From: SIG440 sp045592585
Lineage (GTDB): Bacteria > Bacillota > Clostridia > Monoglobales > Monoglobaceae
Assembly (NCBI GenBank): GCA_045592585.1
Contig: JAZNVB010000026.1
Location: 1 to 64,000, forward strand
Direction: 5' to 3'
DNA length: 64,000 bases
How positions within the stretch are numbered: the first letter of the stretch is position 1; every line of letters starts with the position of its first letter. Made by a program: the position numbers and the translations under genes. Positions 31,251 through 39,248 of the stretch are shown one piece after another. The notes under the pieces were generated by a model, which was not told the origin of the DNA, ran no database searches, and was given only the letters and a program-made list of their open reading frames with translations.

Positions 31251-31967
31251 ATGACAAAAGAAAAATCACAGAATTCATATCTGTATGGATTAAACAAGGG
31301 GCTTCCCATTGCACTTGGTTATCTTTCGGTATCCTTTGGGTTTGGTATTACCGCAGTGGGAATGGGTATTAACCCCATCGGCACAATACTTATATCATTA
31401 ACAAATCTGACCTCGGCAGGTCAGGTGGCAGGTATTGGTATTATTGCCGCCTGCGGAGCTATTATCGAAATGATTCTGGCGCAGCTTGTTATAAATATGC
31501 GGTACAGCCTTATGGGATTGGCTCTTACCCAAAAGCTGGATGGCAGTTTTACCACCCCTCACCGTATGATTACCTCCTTTGCAATAACCGACGAGGTCTT
31601 TGCGGTTGCGGCGGCAGAAAGGGGTCTTATTGGCAGAAGGTTTATGTATGGTCTGATAACTCTGCCACCTGTTGGCTGGACAATGGGTACGACTTTGGGT
31701 GTGTATGCAGGGCAGATTTTGCCGCCATCGGTGTGCGCGGCGCTGGGACTTGCCATTTACAGTATGTTTATTGCCATAATTATTCCACCTGCAAAGGCTG
31801 ATAAGGGAGTTTTGTGTGCGGTGCTTATTGCCTCGGCAATGAGTTGTGCATTTTATTATATCCCGATATTTGACGGACTTTCGCAAGGCTTTTCAATTAT
31901 AATATGCGCCGTTGTTGCATCGGGAATAATGGCATATATCGCACCAAAGTCAGGGGAGGAGGAGTAA
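31251..31967 (+). CDS. azlC: AzlC family branched-chain amino acid exporter, large subunit
   Basis: A 238-residue polytopic membrane protein of the AzlC/YgaZ type. Family segments are GLPIALGYLSVSFGFGI near the N-terminus, the Gly-rich TSAGQVAGIGIIAA, INMRYSLMGLALTQKL, and FAITDEVFAVA. With AzlD it exports branched-chain amino acids such as azaleucine or valine. Possible -10 hexamers (TATAAT) lie at 31206-31216. Its TAA stop (31965-31967) is inside hairpin P1 of element copy C. A normal azlC-azlD junction overlaps or abuts, so copy C has split the pair. Confidence 0.9.
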   Translation: MTKEKSQNSYLYGLNKGLPIALGYLSVSFGFGITAVGMGINPIGTILISLTNLTSAGQVAGIGIIAACGAIIEMILAQLVINMRYSLMGLALTQKLDGSFTTPHRMITSFAITDEVFAVAAAERGLIGRRFMYGLITLPPVGWTMGTTLGVYAGQILPPSVCAALGLAIYSMFIAIIIPPAKADKGVLCAVLIASAMSCAFYYIPIFDGLSQGFSIIICAVVASGIMAYIAPKSGEEE

Positions 31968-32123
31968 CGTGATAAACACGTTATCAATAATTAAATGCCC
32001 GTGCGATATTTTCGCCGGGGCGAAACGCACATGGGCAAATATCTATTATACGCCTTATCTGCCCACGATATGGTGTAATATGTTTTCACGTTATGATTTG
32101 TGGGCTGAAAGGCTATGGATATT
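31965..32123 (+). repeat. Dispersed SD-to-start element, copy C (type I)
   Basis: A 159-nt copy between azlC and azlD. P1 TAACGTG (31965-31971) / CACGTTA (31977-31983) contains the azlC stop codon. P2 is GCCC+GTGCG (31997-32005) / CGCAC-AT-GGGC (32026-32036). P3 is AATATCTAT (32038-32046) / ATGGATATT (32115-32123, one G-U pair), plus GCCTT (32052-32056) / AAGGC (32109-32113) and GCCCAC (32061-32066) / GTGGGC (32100-32105). The alternative hairpin CCTTATC/GATATGG has one mispair. The upstream SD is GGAGGAGGAG. Confidence 0.85.
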
Positions 32124-32130
32124 TATATGA
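31969..32130 (+). other. 53-codon open frame spanning element copy C and overlapping azlD
   Basis: A GTG at 31969, 5-10 nt after GGAGGAGGAG, opens a frame of 53 codons through the whole element. Its TGA (32128-32130) overlaps the azlD ATG (32127-32129) as ATGA, an arrangement suited to translational coupling. The frame depends on the element's length in this copy; the other copies stop after 9-19 codons. It may be translated as a leader rather than encode a functional protein. Confidence 0.45.
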
Positions 32131-32432
32131 ATAAAATGTTTTTTGCGTATCTTGCCGCCATGGCGTTGGTGACATACTTTATCCGCATGATTCCCTTTAC
32201 CCTGATGCGCAGCAAAATAAAATCACCTTTTATACAGAGTTTTTTGTTCTATGTGCCATATTCGGTACTTGGGGCGATGACCTTTCCCTACATTCTTTAT
32301 GCCACGGGAAATATGCTTACTGCGGCGCTGGGTACTGCGGTGGCATTTGTTCTTGCATATTTTGGACGGTCACTTTTGACTGTTGCAATTTGTGCCTGTG
32401 CTGTTGCATTTGCGGCAGGCTTGATTTTTTAA
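32127..32432 (+). CDS. azlD: AzlD family branched-chain amino acid exporter, small subunit
   Basis: A 101-residue membrane protein with about four hydrophobic segments and family motifs MALVTYFIRMIPFTLMR and FIQSFLFYVPYSVLGAMTFPYILYATG. Partner of AzlC. ATG 32127 is used because the four residues before it would come from the element. In place of an SD, the element offers only GGA in ATGGATATT, so translation may rely on coupling with the upstream open frame. Confidence 0.88.
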   Translation: MNKMFFAYLAAMALVTYFIRMIPFTLMRSKIKSPFIQSFLFYVPYSVLGAMTFPYILYATGNMLTAALGTAVAFVLAYFGRSLLTVAICACAVAFAAGLIF

Positions 32433-32501
32433 TAAAATAAAATAAAAGAATAGACCAAACAGCAGAAAGATAAAATATTGATAGAAAAAGGAGTGACAAA
32501 T

Positions 32502-33785
32502 TTGAGAACAGAGAAAATTGAAATTTCAAAGGGTGTATCCTTGCGTTTTCTTGAAACCGATAAATTCAAGACAAATGTGATGAGTATATGTTTCAGGCTT
32601 CCCCTTGAAAGAAAAACAGTTACAAAGATAGCTCTTTTGCCAAGAGTTTTAAAGCGAGGCAGCGAAAAATATCCCACGATGAGTGACCTTTCAAGAAGGG
32701 CTCAGGAGCTTTACGGTGCATCGCTTTCGGCAGATAACGGCAAACGTGGCGACCTTATGCTCCTTCGGGTATCGGTGCAGTTTGTCAGCGACAGCTTTAT
32801 TTCGGAAAGTATTATCGGCGACGTTTGCGAACTGCTTAAGGAGTTTGTTCTTTGCCCGGTGACAAAAGACGGAGCTTTTGACAAGGTATATGTTCAGCAG
32901 GAAAAGGAGAATACCAAAAACTATATTTTGGGGCTTATAAATGATAAAAAGGAATATGCGGCTGTTCGCTGTAATGAAATTATGTTCGAGGGTGACCCCT
33001 ACGGAATAATTTCTCACGGATATATAGAGGACCTTGAAGAAATTGACGAAAAGAATCTTTACGAGTTCTATAAGGAAATGATTAAAACCGCAGCGGTTGA
33101 CGTTTATGTCAGCGGAAGCTTTGACAAGACTGCGGTGAAAGGTGAGATTGAAAAGAACTTTAAAGAGGCGTTTTGCGACCGTGATACATTAGTTTGCGAA
33201 ACTAAACTTGCTAAGGTTGAAGAAAATATTGAGGTTAAGAATGTTGTTGAAGAAATGCCTGTTTCGCAAAGCAAGCTGGCAATGGGCTTTAACTGCGGCA
33301 TTGACCCAAGGTCGGATGAGAGCTATGCCCTTGCCCTTTGTTCGTGCCTTTATGGCGGAAGTGCAATTTCAAAGCTTTTTAACAATGTCCGTGAAAAGCT
33401 CAGCCTTGCCTATTATGTATTTTCGGCGGTTGACCGTCACAAGGGTTGTATGAAGGTGAATGCAGGGATTGAAGCATCAAAGTATGACGAGGCGTTCAAT
33501 GAAATAATGCTTCAGCTTGATATGATGAAAAAAGGCGAGTTCACTGACGAAGAAATTGATTTTGCCAAAAAGACATTCAAGAATTCAGCAGGCAGCATAA
33601 AAGACAGTTTGGTTGCAACCGAGGACTTTTATATGAGCCGTGCTTTGCTTGGCGTTGAAGAATCTGTTGACGAGTACCTTGAAAAAATTAACAAGGTAAC
33701 ACGTGAGGAGATAGTTGCTGCAGCAAATAAAATACAGCTTGATACAATTTACTTTTTGAAGGGGGTACAGGGCAATGAAATTTGA
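32502..33785 (+). CDS. ymfF: M16 family peptidase-like protein YmfF, non-catalytic partner
   Basis: A 427-residue protein of the insulinase (M16) fold without the HXXEH zinc site, matching the YmfF type (EF-P 5-aminopentanol modification-associated protein in some annotation schemes). LRFLETDKFKTNVMSICFRLPL near the N-terminus and VREKLSLAYYVFSAVDRHKGCMKVNAGIE in the C-terminal half are typical. It pairs with the catalytic YmfH encoded next; the genes overlap by 11 nt. Start TTG 32502 lies 8 nt after AAGGAG; the upstream in-frame start has no SD. Confidence 0.85.
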   Translation: MRTEKIEISKGVSLRFLETDKFKTNVMSICFRLPLERKTVTKIALLPRVLKRGSEKYPTMSDLSRRAQELYGASLSADNGKRGDLMLLRVSVQFVSDSFISESIIGDVCELLKEFVLCPVTKDGAFDKVYVQQEKENTKNYILGLINDKKEYAAVRCNEIMFEGDPYGIISHGYIEDLEEIDEKNLYEFYKEMIKTAAVDVYVSGSFDKTAVKGEIEKNFKEAFCDRDTLVCETKLAKVEENIEVKNVVEEMPVSQSKLAMGFNCGIDPRSDESYALALCSCLYGGSAISKLFNNVREKLSLAYYVFSAVDRHKGCMKVNAGIEASKYDEAFNEIMLQLDMMKKGEFTDEEIDFAKKTFKNSAGSIKDSLVATEDFYMSRALLGVEESVDEYLEKINKVTREEIVAAANKIQLDTIYFLKGVQGNEI

Positions 33786-35070
33786 ATTGACAGAAAATAA
33801 GGCTCTTAAGGAAAGTATCCTTTCAGGCGTTCACGAAAGCGGGCTGCGGGTGTATATTATCCCCAAACAAGGTTTCAGCAAGTATTATGCCATTTACGGC
33901 ACCGAATACGGCTCAATTGATGATGTATTAAAGCTTCCTGAGGGCGAAATCAAGCTCCCTGACGGAATTGCACATTTTCTTGAACACAAGCTTTTTGAAG
34001 AGGAAGACGGCAAGGATGCCTTTGAAAAGTTTGCGGCAACGGGCGGCAACAGTAACGCGTTTACGAGCTTTGATATGACGGCATATCTGTTTTCCTGCAC
34101 CGAGAATTTTTACGAAAATCTTGACATTCTTCTGGAATTTGTCAACAACCCCTATTTCACCGATGAAAATGTGGCCAAAGAGCAGGGAATTATCGGTCAG
34201 GAAATCAAGATGTATGACGACGACCCCAACTGGCGGCTGTTCTTCAATATGCTTCAGGGTATGTATCACAACAACCCTGTAAAGACCGATATTGCAGGCA
34301 CGGTTGAAAGCATCAGCAATATAAATCCTGAACTTCTGTACAAGTGCACAAAGGCATATTACAACCCGTCAAATATGATTTTGGTTATGGTGGGCGATAT
34401 CGACCCTGAAAAGGCGGTATCTTATATTGATAAATATGTAAGTCCCGAAAAAGATATGGGCAAGATTGAAAAACGGAAAGTTGACGAGCCTGATACAGTA
34501 GTTAATAAAATTGTTCGCCAGAAGTTAAGTGTTTCAAAGCCTCAGTTCCTTATTGGATTTAAGGAGAAGGAAGAAGGGGTTAAAGGCAGAGAACTGCAGC
34601 TTAAACAGATAAAAACCCAGATTTTAATGGAAGTTCTGTTTGGCAAAAGCAGTGAATTTTTCACCGAACTTTACGGCGAGGGCATTATTGATGCAACATT
34701 CGGATATGATACCGAGCTTGAGGTTGGCTACGGCTTTTCGTCAATAAGCGGCGAAAGCTCAAAACCCGAAGAAGTTTATGAAAAAACTCTTGAATATGTG
34801 GCAAAAATGGCGGCAAAGCCTCTCGATAAAGGAGCGGTTGATGTTGCAAAGCGAGTGCTTATCGGCAAGAATTTAAGACGGTTTAACAGCGTTGAACGTC
34901 TGGGTAATGACTTTATCCGTTGCTTTATGAGTGGCATTAACCCCCTTGAATACAGCGACCTTGTTCAGCAGGTTACCATTGAGCAGATTGAAGAAAGGTT
35001 AAAGGAGCACTTCGACACAGAATCTTGTGTACTTTCTATAATTGAACCTTTGGACGGTGAAGACAAATGA
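33775..35070 (+). CDS. ymfH: M16 family zinc peptidase YmfH
   Basis: A 431-residue M16 peptidase. The inverted zinc motif HFLEH is present near residue 65 (DGIAHFLEHKLFE), and the downstream Glu ligand lies in the NAFTSFDMTAYLFSC...NLDILLEFVNNPYF region. With YmfF it probably forms a heterodimeric chamber. The stop overlaps the lgt start by 4 nt (ATGA), so ymfF-ymfH-lgt form one transcript. Confidence 0.9.
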   Translation: MKFELTENKALKESILSGVHESGLRVYIIPKQGFSKYYAIYGTEYGSIDDVLKLPEGEIKLPDGIAHFLEHKLFEEEDGKDAFEKFAATGGNSNAFTSFDMTAYLFSCTENFYENLDILLEFVNNPYFTDENVAKEQGIIGQEIKMYDDDPNWRLFFNMLQGMYHNNPVKTDIAGTVESISNINPELLYKCTKAYYNPSNMILVMVGDIDPEKAVSYIDKYVSPEKDMGKIEKRKVDEPDTVVNKIVRQKLSVSKPQFLIGFKEKEEGVKGRELQLKQIKTQILMEVLFGKSSEFFTELYGEGIIDATFGYDTELEVGYGFSSISGESSKPEEVYEKTLEYVAKMAAKPLDKGAVDVAKRVLIGKNLRRFNSVERLGNDFIRCFMSGINPLEYSDLVQQVTIEQIEERLKEHFDTESCVLSIIEPLDGEDK

Positions 35071-35870
35071 TAAATACTATATCTTTTCCTAACCTTGGCT
35101 GGGAGTTTACGATAAGCCGCACAGCCTTTGAAATTTTCGGAACGCCCGTATATTTTTACGGGCTTCTGATTGGCATGGGTTTGTTACTTGCGGTTGTATA
35201 TGGCTTGTATGAAACAAAGCGGGTTGGTATAGACCACGACGATATGTTTAATATGCTGCTTATTGCTCTGCCTGTTTCAATTATTTGTGCCCGACTTTAT
35301 TATGTAATTTTTCAGTGGGATTACTACAAGAATAATCTGTTGGAGATTTTAAACATTCGTGGCGGCGGAATTGCCATATACGGCGCGGTAATTGGTGCGG
35401 CAATAGTGGTTTTTACATATTGTATTATAAAAAAACTCAGTATTGCCAAGTGTCTTGATGTTTTGTCCATTGGTTTGCTTATTGGTCAGGCAATTGGCAG
35501 ATGGGGCAATTTTGTCAACGGCGAGGCATTCGGCTCGCAAACCAACCTTCCCTGGGCTATGACAATTGTTCAGGATGGTTTATTGATTGCACAAAAGGTT
35601 CACCCAACATTTTTATATGAGTCTTTGTGGAACGTTTTGGGTATTGTTTTGCTGTGGCTTTACCGCAAGCACAAGAAGTTTGAAGGCGAACTGATTTGCG
35701 GATATATGATATGGTACGGCTTGGGAAGAATGATGATTGAGGGACTTCGGACCGATTCGTTAATGCTTGGTAATTTCCGTGTTTCACAGCTTCTTTCGGT
35801 AATTCTGGTTATTGCGGGAATTGTAATTGTAATTTTAAAAAGAAAATCTGCAAAAACACTTGACAAATAG
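35067..35870 (+). CDS. lgt: Prolipoprotein diacylglyceryl transferase
   Basis: A 267-residue membrane enzyme that attaches diacylglycerol to the lipobox cysteine of prolipoproteins. It has about seven hydrophobic segments, IYGAVIGAAIVVF, the signature GRWGNFVNGEAFG near residue 147, and HPTFLYESLWN. It would process lipoproteins such as the PepSY lipoprotein at 57804. The promoter of the downstream ylxM operon lies over its last codons. Confidence 0.95.
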   Translation: MINTISFPNLGWEFTISRTAFEIFGTPVYFYGLLIGMGLLLAVVYGLYETKRVGIDHDDMFNMLLIALPVSIICARLYYVIFQWDYYKNNLLEILNIRGGGIAIYGAVIGAAIVVFTYCIIKKLSIAKCLDVLSIGLLIGQAIGRWGNFVNGEAFGSQTNLPWAMTIVQDGLLIAQKVHPTFLYESLWNVLGIVLLWLYRKHKKFEGELICGYMIWYGLGRMMIEGLRTDSLMLGNFRVSQLLSVILVIAGIVIVILKRKSAKTLDK

Positions 35871-35888
35871 AAATTTTTGAGTTACAAT
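35860..35888 (+). promoter_or_regulatory. Promoter of the ylxM-ffh operon
   Basis: TTGACA (35860-35865), 17-bp spacer, TACAAT (35883-35888). The -35 is inside the last codons of lgt. Confidence 0.85.
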
Positions 35889-35942
35889 AGCTGAGGTGTA
35901 AAGTTAGATTGCTTTACAGCAAGGGATAAAGGAGTGGAAATT

Positions 35943-36314
35943 ATGGAAAAAAACGTTGAAATTTCTCTTCTTTTGAGTTTTTACAAAAATATGCTTACAA
36001 ATAGGCAGGCAGACACCGTTGAACTATATTACAACGAGGATTTGTCGCTTTCAGAGGTGGGTGCCGAGCTTGGGATAAGCCGTCAGGGTGTTCGTGACAA
36101 CCTGAAACGTGCCGAGGCGATTCTTTATGATGTTGAGTCAAAGCTGGGGCTGGCTGCAAGGTTTATTGAAATTAAATCAAAGCTTGGCGAGATTGATGAT
36201 ATTATTGCCGAGATTGAAAAGTCACCCGAGGCAAGGCTGCTTCCTGTAAGCATAAAAAAACAGATAAACCAGATTCTTACAATTGTTGCAGGAATTAACG
36301 ATTTAGAGGAATAG
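35943..36314 (+). CDS. ylxM: YlxM family DNA-binding / SRP-associated protein
   Basis: A 123-residue member of UPF0122 (YlxM/p13). It has a sigma-70 region 4-like helix-turn-helix: LTNRQADTVELYYNEDLSLSEVGAELGISRQGVRDNLKRAEAIL (read as the HTH region, about residues 16-60), and a helical C-terminus. It usually precedes ffh and interacts with the signal recognition particle. ATG 35943 follows GGAG at 8 nt spacing. Confidence 0.9.
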   Translation: MEKNVEISLLLSFYKNMLTNRQADTVELYYNEDLSLSEVGAELGISRQGVRDNLKRAEAILYDVESKLGLAARFIEIKSKLGEIDDIIAEIEKSPEARLLPVSIKKQINQILTIVAGINDLEE

Positions 36315-36345
36315 TGATACATATTTTGATGAAGGAGTGAGGCGT

Positions 36346-37707
36346 ATGGCATTTGAAAGTCTTGCAGATAAACTGCAAAACGCATTCAAAAAACTGCGTG
36401 GCAAGGGCAAAGTTTCGGCAGCCGATTTAAAAGAAGCCATGCGTGAGGTTAAACTGGCACTCCTTGAGGCCGATGTCAATTTCAAAGTTGTTAAAAACTT
36501 TATAAACACCGTAACTGAACGTGCATCAGGTGCCGAGGTTATGGAATCTCTTACCCCCGCACAGCAGGTTATAAAAATTGTTAACGAAGAGCTTGTTGCT
36601 CTTATGGGTACAGAAGAACAGAAAATTAAAATTTCTTCCAGGCCCCCCACGGTTATTATGATGACAGGTTTGCAGGGTGCAGGTAAAACAACCACCGCCG
36701 CAAAGCTTGGCGGACTTTTGAAGAAACAGGGCAAACGCCCCTTGCTTTGTGCCTGCGACGTTTACCGTCCTGCGGCAGTTAAGCAGCTTCAGGTTGTGGG
36801 CTCTCAGCTTGACCTTCCGGTGTTTGCAATTGAAGGCAACACCAATCCTGTTGAAATTGCCGAAAAAGCTCTGCAGCATGCAAAGCTTCATTCCAATGAT
36901 ATTCTTATTGTGGATACAGCAGGACGTCTTCACATTGACGAAGAGCTGATGAATGAACTTAAAAACATCAAGGCAAAGATAGACCCCACAGAAATTCTTC
37001 TTGTGGTTGACGCAATGACAGGTCAGGATGCGGTGAATGTTGCCGAGGCCTTTAATAATGATTTGGAAATTGACGGTGTTGTCCTTACCAAGCTGGACGG
37101 CGACACCCGTGGCGGTGCGGCACTTTCTGTTCGCGCGGTTACAAACAAGCCTATCAAGTTCTGCGGTATGGGCGAAAAGCTTACCGACCTTGAGGTGTTC
37201 CATCCTCAAAGAATGGCGTCAAGAATTTTGGGCATGGGCGATATGCTCAGTCTTATTGAAAAGGCTGAACAGGCTCTTGACGAAAAAAAGGCTCTTGAAC
37301 TTGAGCAGAAGATGCGCAGCAACACATTTACATTTGCTGATTTCCTTGACCAGATGGAACAAATGAAAAAAATGGGACCTCTGGAACAACTTATCGGGAT
37401 GATTCCCGGTATGAATACAGCACAACTTAAGGATGTGCAGATTGACGAGAAAAAGATGCTTCATACCGAGGCGATAATCAAGTCAATGACAATCGGCGAA
37501 AGGGAAAATCGTGACAAGCTCACACCAAAACGCCGTGAGAGAATTGCAAAAGGCAGCGGTACCACCGTTGCTGATGTGAATGCGCTTGTCAAGCAGTTTG
37601 AACAGATGCAAAAAATGATGAAGATGATGTCCGGCGGCGGATTTGGAAAGAAAATGAAGCATTTGGGTAAAATGGGCAAGATGGGAAAAATGAAGTTTCC
37701 CTTCTGA
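36346..37707 (+). CDS. ffh: Signal recognition particle protein Ffh
   Basis: A 453-residue GTPase that binds the 4.5S/6S SRP RNA and signal sequences and targets ribosomes to FtsY. N-domain residues 1-90, G-domain with GLQGAGKTTTAAKLG near 107, DTAGRLHIDEELM near 190, TKLDGDTRGGAALS near 248, and a Met-rich M-domain from about 330 (MEQMKKMGPLEQLIGMIPGM, ...MQKMMKMMSGGGFGKKMK). ATG 36346 lies 8 nt after AAGGAG. Confidence 0.97.
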   Translation: MAFESLADKLQNAFKKLRGKGKVSAADLKEAMREVKLALLEADVNFKVVKNFINTVTERASGAEVMESLTPAQQVIKIVNEELVALMGTEEQKIKISSRPPTVIMMTGLQGAGKTTTAAKLGGLLKKQGKRPLLCACDVYRPAAVKQLQVVGSQLDLPVFAIEGNTNPVEIAEKALQHAKLHSNDILIVDTAGRLHIDEELMNELKNIKAKIDPTEILLVVDAMTGQDAVNVAEAFNNDLEIDGVVLTKLDGDTRGGAALSVRAVTNKPIKFCGMGEKLTDLEVFHPQRMASRILGMGDMLSLIEKAEQALDEKKALELEQKMRSNTFTFADFLDQMEQMKKMGPLEQLIGMIPGMNTAQLKDVQIDEKKMLHTEAIIKSMTIGERENRDKLTPKRRERIAKGSGTTVADVNALVKQFEQMQKMMKMMSGGGFGKKMKHLGKMGKMGKMKFPF

Positions 37708-37759
37708 TTTAACTAAAGAAAATTATTAAATTATATATATTTTTTGGAGGTAATTTATT

Positions 37760-38002
37760 ATGGCAGTAAAAATTCGTTTAAGAAGAATGGGTTCTAAGAA
37801 GGCTCCTTTCTACAGAGTGGTAGTAGCAGATTCAAGATACCCCAGAGACGGCAGATTTATCGAACAGGTTGGAACATACAATCCTATGACAAAGCCTGCA
37901 GCAGTTGATTTTGATGCTGAAAAGGTTGCAAAGTGGATTGGTAATGGTGCTCAGCCCACAGATACAGTTAAGCGTCTTCTTAAAGAAAAGGGCATTATCT
38001 AA
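37760..38002 (+). CDS. rpsP: 30S ribosomal protein S16
   Basis: An 80-residue ribosomal protein: VKIRLRRMGSKKAPFYRVVVADSR with the following PRDGRFIEQVGTYNP is the S16 signature. It binds 16S rRNA in the 30S body. SD GGAGG lies 9 nt upstream. It is in the usual place between ffh and khpA. Confidence 0.98.
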   Translation: MAVKIRLRRMGSKKAPFYRVVVADSRYPRDGRFIEQVGTYNPMTKPAAVDFDAEKVAKWIGNGAQPTDTVKRLLKEKGII

Positions 38003-38028
38003 TTTTAAATGATATTGAGGTCGGCTCG

Positions 38029-38049
38029 TACCCTTTAACAGTAAGGGTA
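38029..38049 (+). other. Small stem-loop between rpsP and khpA
   Basis: TACCCTT (38029-38035) pairs with AAGGGTA (38043-38049) around TAACAGT. No T-run follows; it probably affects mRNA processing or stability rather than ending transcription. Confidence 0.4.
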
Positions 38050-38086
38050 TGGGCAGGCTATTGACCCGGATTTTGGAGGAAAAGAA

Positions 38087-38314
38087 ATGAAAGAGCTTTT
38101 GGAATTTATTGCAAAATCAATGGTTTCAGAGCCTGATGCAGTTTCGATTGAAGAAAATGTTCAGGAAAACTCGGTTGTTTTGACCTTGCACGTTGCCGAA
38201 GGCGATATGGGTAAGGTTATCGGCAAGCAGGGAAGAATAGCAAAGGCTATCCGCACTGTTGTTAAGGCGGCTGCAAGCCACGAAAACAAAAAAGTTACGG
38301 TTGATATTGTGTAA
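38087..38314 (+). CDS. khpA: KH-domain RNA-binding protein KhpA
   Basis: A 75-residue single KH domain protein (YlqC/KhpA). The KH core reads VAEGDMGKVIGKQGRIAKAIRTVVKAAA with the GKxGR loop. It works with KhpB in RNA metabolism and cell division control. It would normally be followed closely by rimM; here a 436-bp gap containing a terminator-like hairpin and a tandem intergenic element intervenes. Confidence 0.95.
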   Translation: MKELLEFIAKSMVSEPDAVSIEENVQENSVVLTLHVAEGDMGKVIGKQGRIAKAIRTVVKAAASHENKKVTVDIV

Positions 38315-38329
38315 CATTAAAGGTAAGAT

Positions 38330-38366
38330 AGACTGTATCGCAACCGGTACAGTCTTTACTTGCTTT
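38330..38366 (+). terminator. Terminator-like hairpin after khpA
   Basis: AGACTGTATCG (38330-38340) pairs with CGGTACAGTCT (38345-38355, one G-U pair) around CAAC, followed by TTACTTGCTTTT. It may partly end transcription of ylxM-khpA before the element pair and rimM. Confidence 0.6.
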
Positions 38367-38393
38367 TATAGATAGGTTTTAATTGAGGAATTT

Positions 38394-38569
38394 AACGTGA
38401 AAGTTCCTTTCACGTTAAGCCTCCGGCGGATTTGATTGCCCGTGTGAGATTTTCCTCGCGTTTGCTCGGAAACACACATGGGCGTAAAAATCTCTTATCA
38501 TTCCTTGCCATGCGGATAAGAGATATTTAATTCCTATTTGTGCCGACGTATGGCGGCGGAATGGAGATT
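38394..38569 (+). repeat. Dispersed SD-to-start element, copy D1 (type II, first of a tandem pair)
   Basis: A 176-nt unit after GAGG (38385-38388). P1 AACGTGAAAG/CTTTCACGTT is perfect. P2 is GCCC+GTGTG / CACAC-AT-GGGC. P3 combines AATCTC/GAGATT, ATTCC/GGAAT and GCCATGCG/CGTATGGC (one G-U pair). The alternative hairpin ATCTCTTATC / GATAAGAGAT has ten perfect pairs. A 12-codon frame MKVPFTLSLRRI runs 38397-38435. Confidence 0.88.
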
Positions 38570-38745
38570 AACGTGAAAGTTCCTTTCCCGTTAAGCCTCC
38601 GGCGGATTTGATTGCCCGTGTGAGATTTTCCTCGCGTTTGCTCGGAAACACACATAGGCGTAAAAATCTCTTATCATTCCTTGCCATACGGATAAGAGAT
38701 ATTTAAGTCCTATTTGTGCCGACGTATGGCGGCGGAATGGAGATT
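38570..38745 (+). repeat. Dispersed SD-to-start element, copy D2 (type II, second of a tandem pair)
   Basis: Joined directly to D1 and nearly identical to it. P1 has the same mispaired 3' arm TTTCCCGTT as copy B2. P2's 3' arm reads CACAC-AT-AGGC with one mispair. P3 is fully paired, GCCATACG/CGTATGGC. It ends GGAGATT, then TTTAT and the rimM ATG (38751). A 12-codon frame MKVPFPLSLRRI runs 38573-38611. Confidence 0.88.
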
Positions 38746-38750
38746 TTTAT

Positions 38751-39248
38751 ATGAAAAATAATCTTGAAATTGGACAAATAGTGAATACCCACGGTCTTCG
38801 GGGCGACCTTAAGGTTATGCCATGGTGCGACGATCCCGAAATTTTTGACGAGCTGGCGTATGTTATTATAGATGGCGAAGAATATGATATCGAAAAATCC
38901 CGGATGCAAAAGAATATGGTTCTTCTGAAACTTGCAGGGATAGACCATATCAATGAAGCCGAGAAATACCGCAACAAGGTGCTTACCATTCCCCGTGAGG
39001 AATTGGGTGAACTTCCTGAGGGCACCTATTACATCTGCGACCTTCTGGGTTGCGGTGTAACAACAGATCAGGGCAGAGAATTGGGCAAAATTTGTGATAT
39101 AATCAAGACGGGCAGCAATGATGTTTATGTGGTTGAGGATGATGCCGGCAATCAGGTGCTAATCCCTGTAATTGATGAAGTTGTTTTGTCTGTTGACATT
39201 GATGAAAAGAAAATTGTTATTAAGCCCTTAAAAGGATTGATTGACTGA
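38751..39248 (+). CDS. rimM: 16S rRNA processing protein RimM
   Basis: A 165-residue 30S maturation factor: LEIGQIVNTHGLRGDLKVMPWCDDPEIF at the N-terminus (RimM beta-barrel), YYICDLLGCGVTTDQGRELGKICDIIKTGSNDVYVV for the PRC-barrel domain (two adjoining segments), and VLIPVIDEVVLSVDIDEKKI at the end. Its only SD is GGAG inside element copy D2, 8 nt before the ATG. The stop overlaps the trmD start by one base. Confidence 0.95.
   Translation: MKNNLEIGQIVNTHGLRGDLKVMPWCDDPEIFDELAYVIIDGEEYDIEKSRMQKNMVLLKLAGIDHINEAEKYRNKVLTIPREELGELPEGTYYICDLLGCGVTTDQGRELGKICDIIKTGSNDVYVVEDDAGNQVLIPVIDEVVLSVDIDEKKIVIKPLKGLID

Noticed and set aside
32427..32505. Search for an SD and promoter making ymfF start at the upstream in-frame ATG/ATT region
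   Set aside because: AAGGAG at 8 nt before TTG 32502 is clear, while the earlier codons have no SD, so the shorter start was used.
36526..37209. 227-codon open frame antisense to ffh
   Set aside because: It is entirely within the highly conserved ffh gene and its composition is that of a reverse-complement shadow.
38394..38745. Direct repeats of about 176 nt considered as a CRISPR array or a segmental duplication
   Set aside because: The units abut without spacers, are far longer than CRISPR repeats, and occur at several loci in single copy, so they are a dispersed element.
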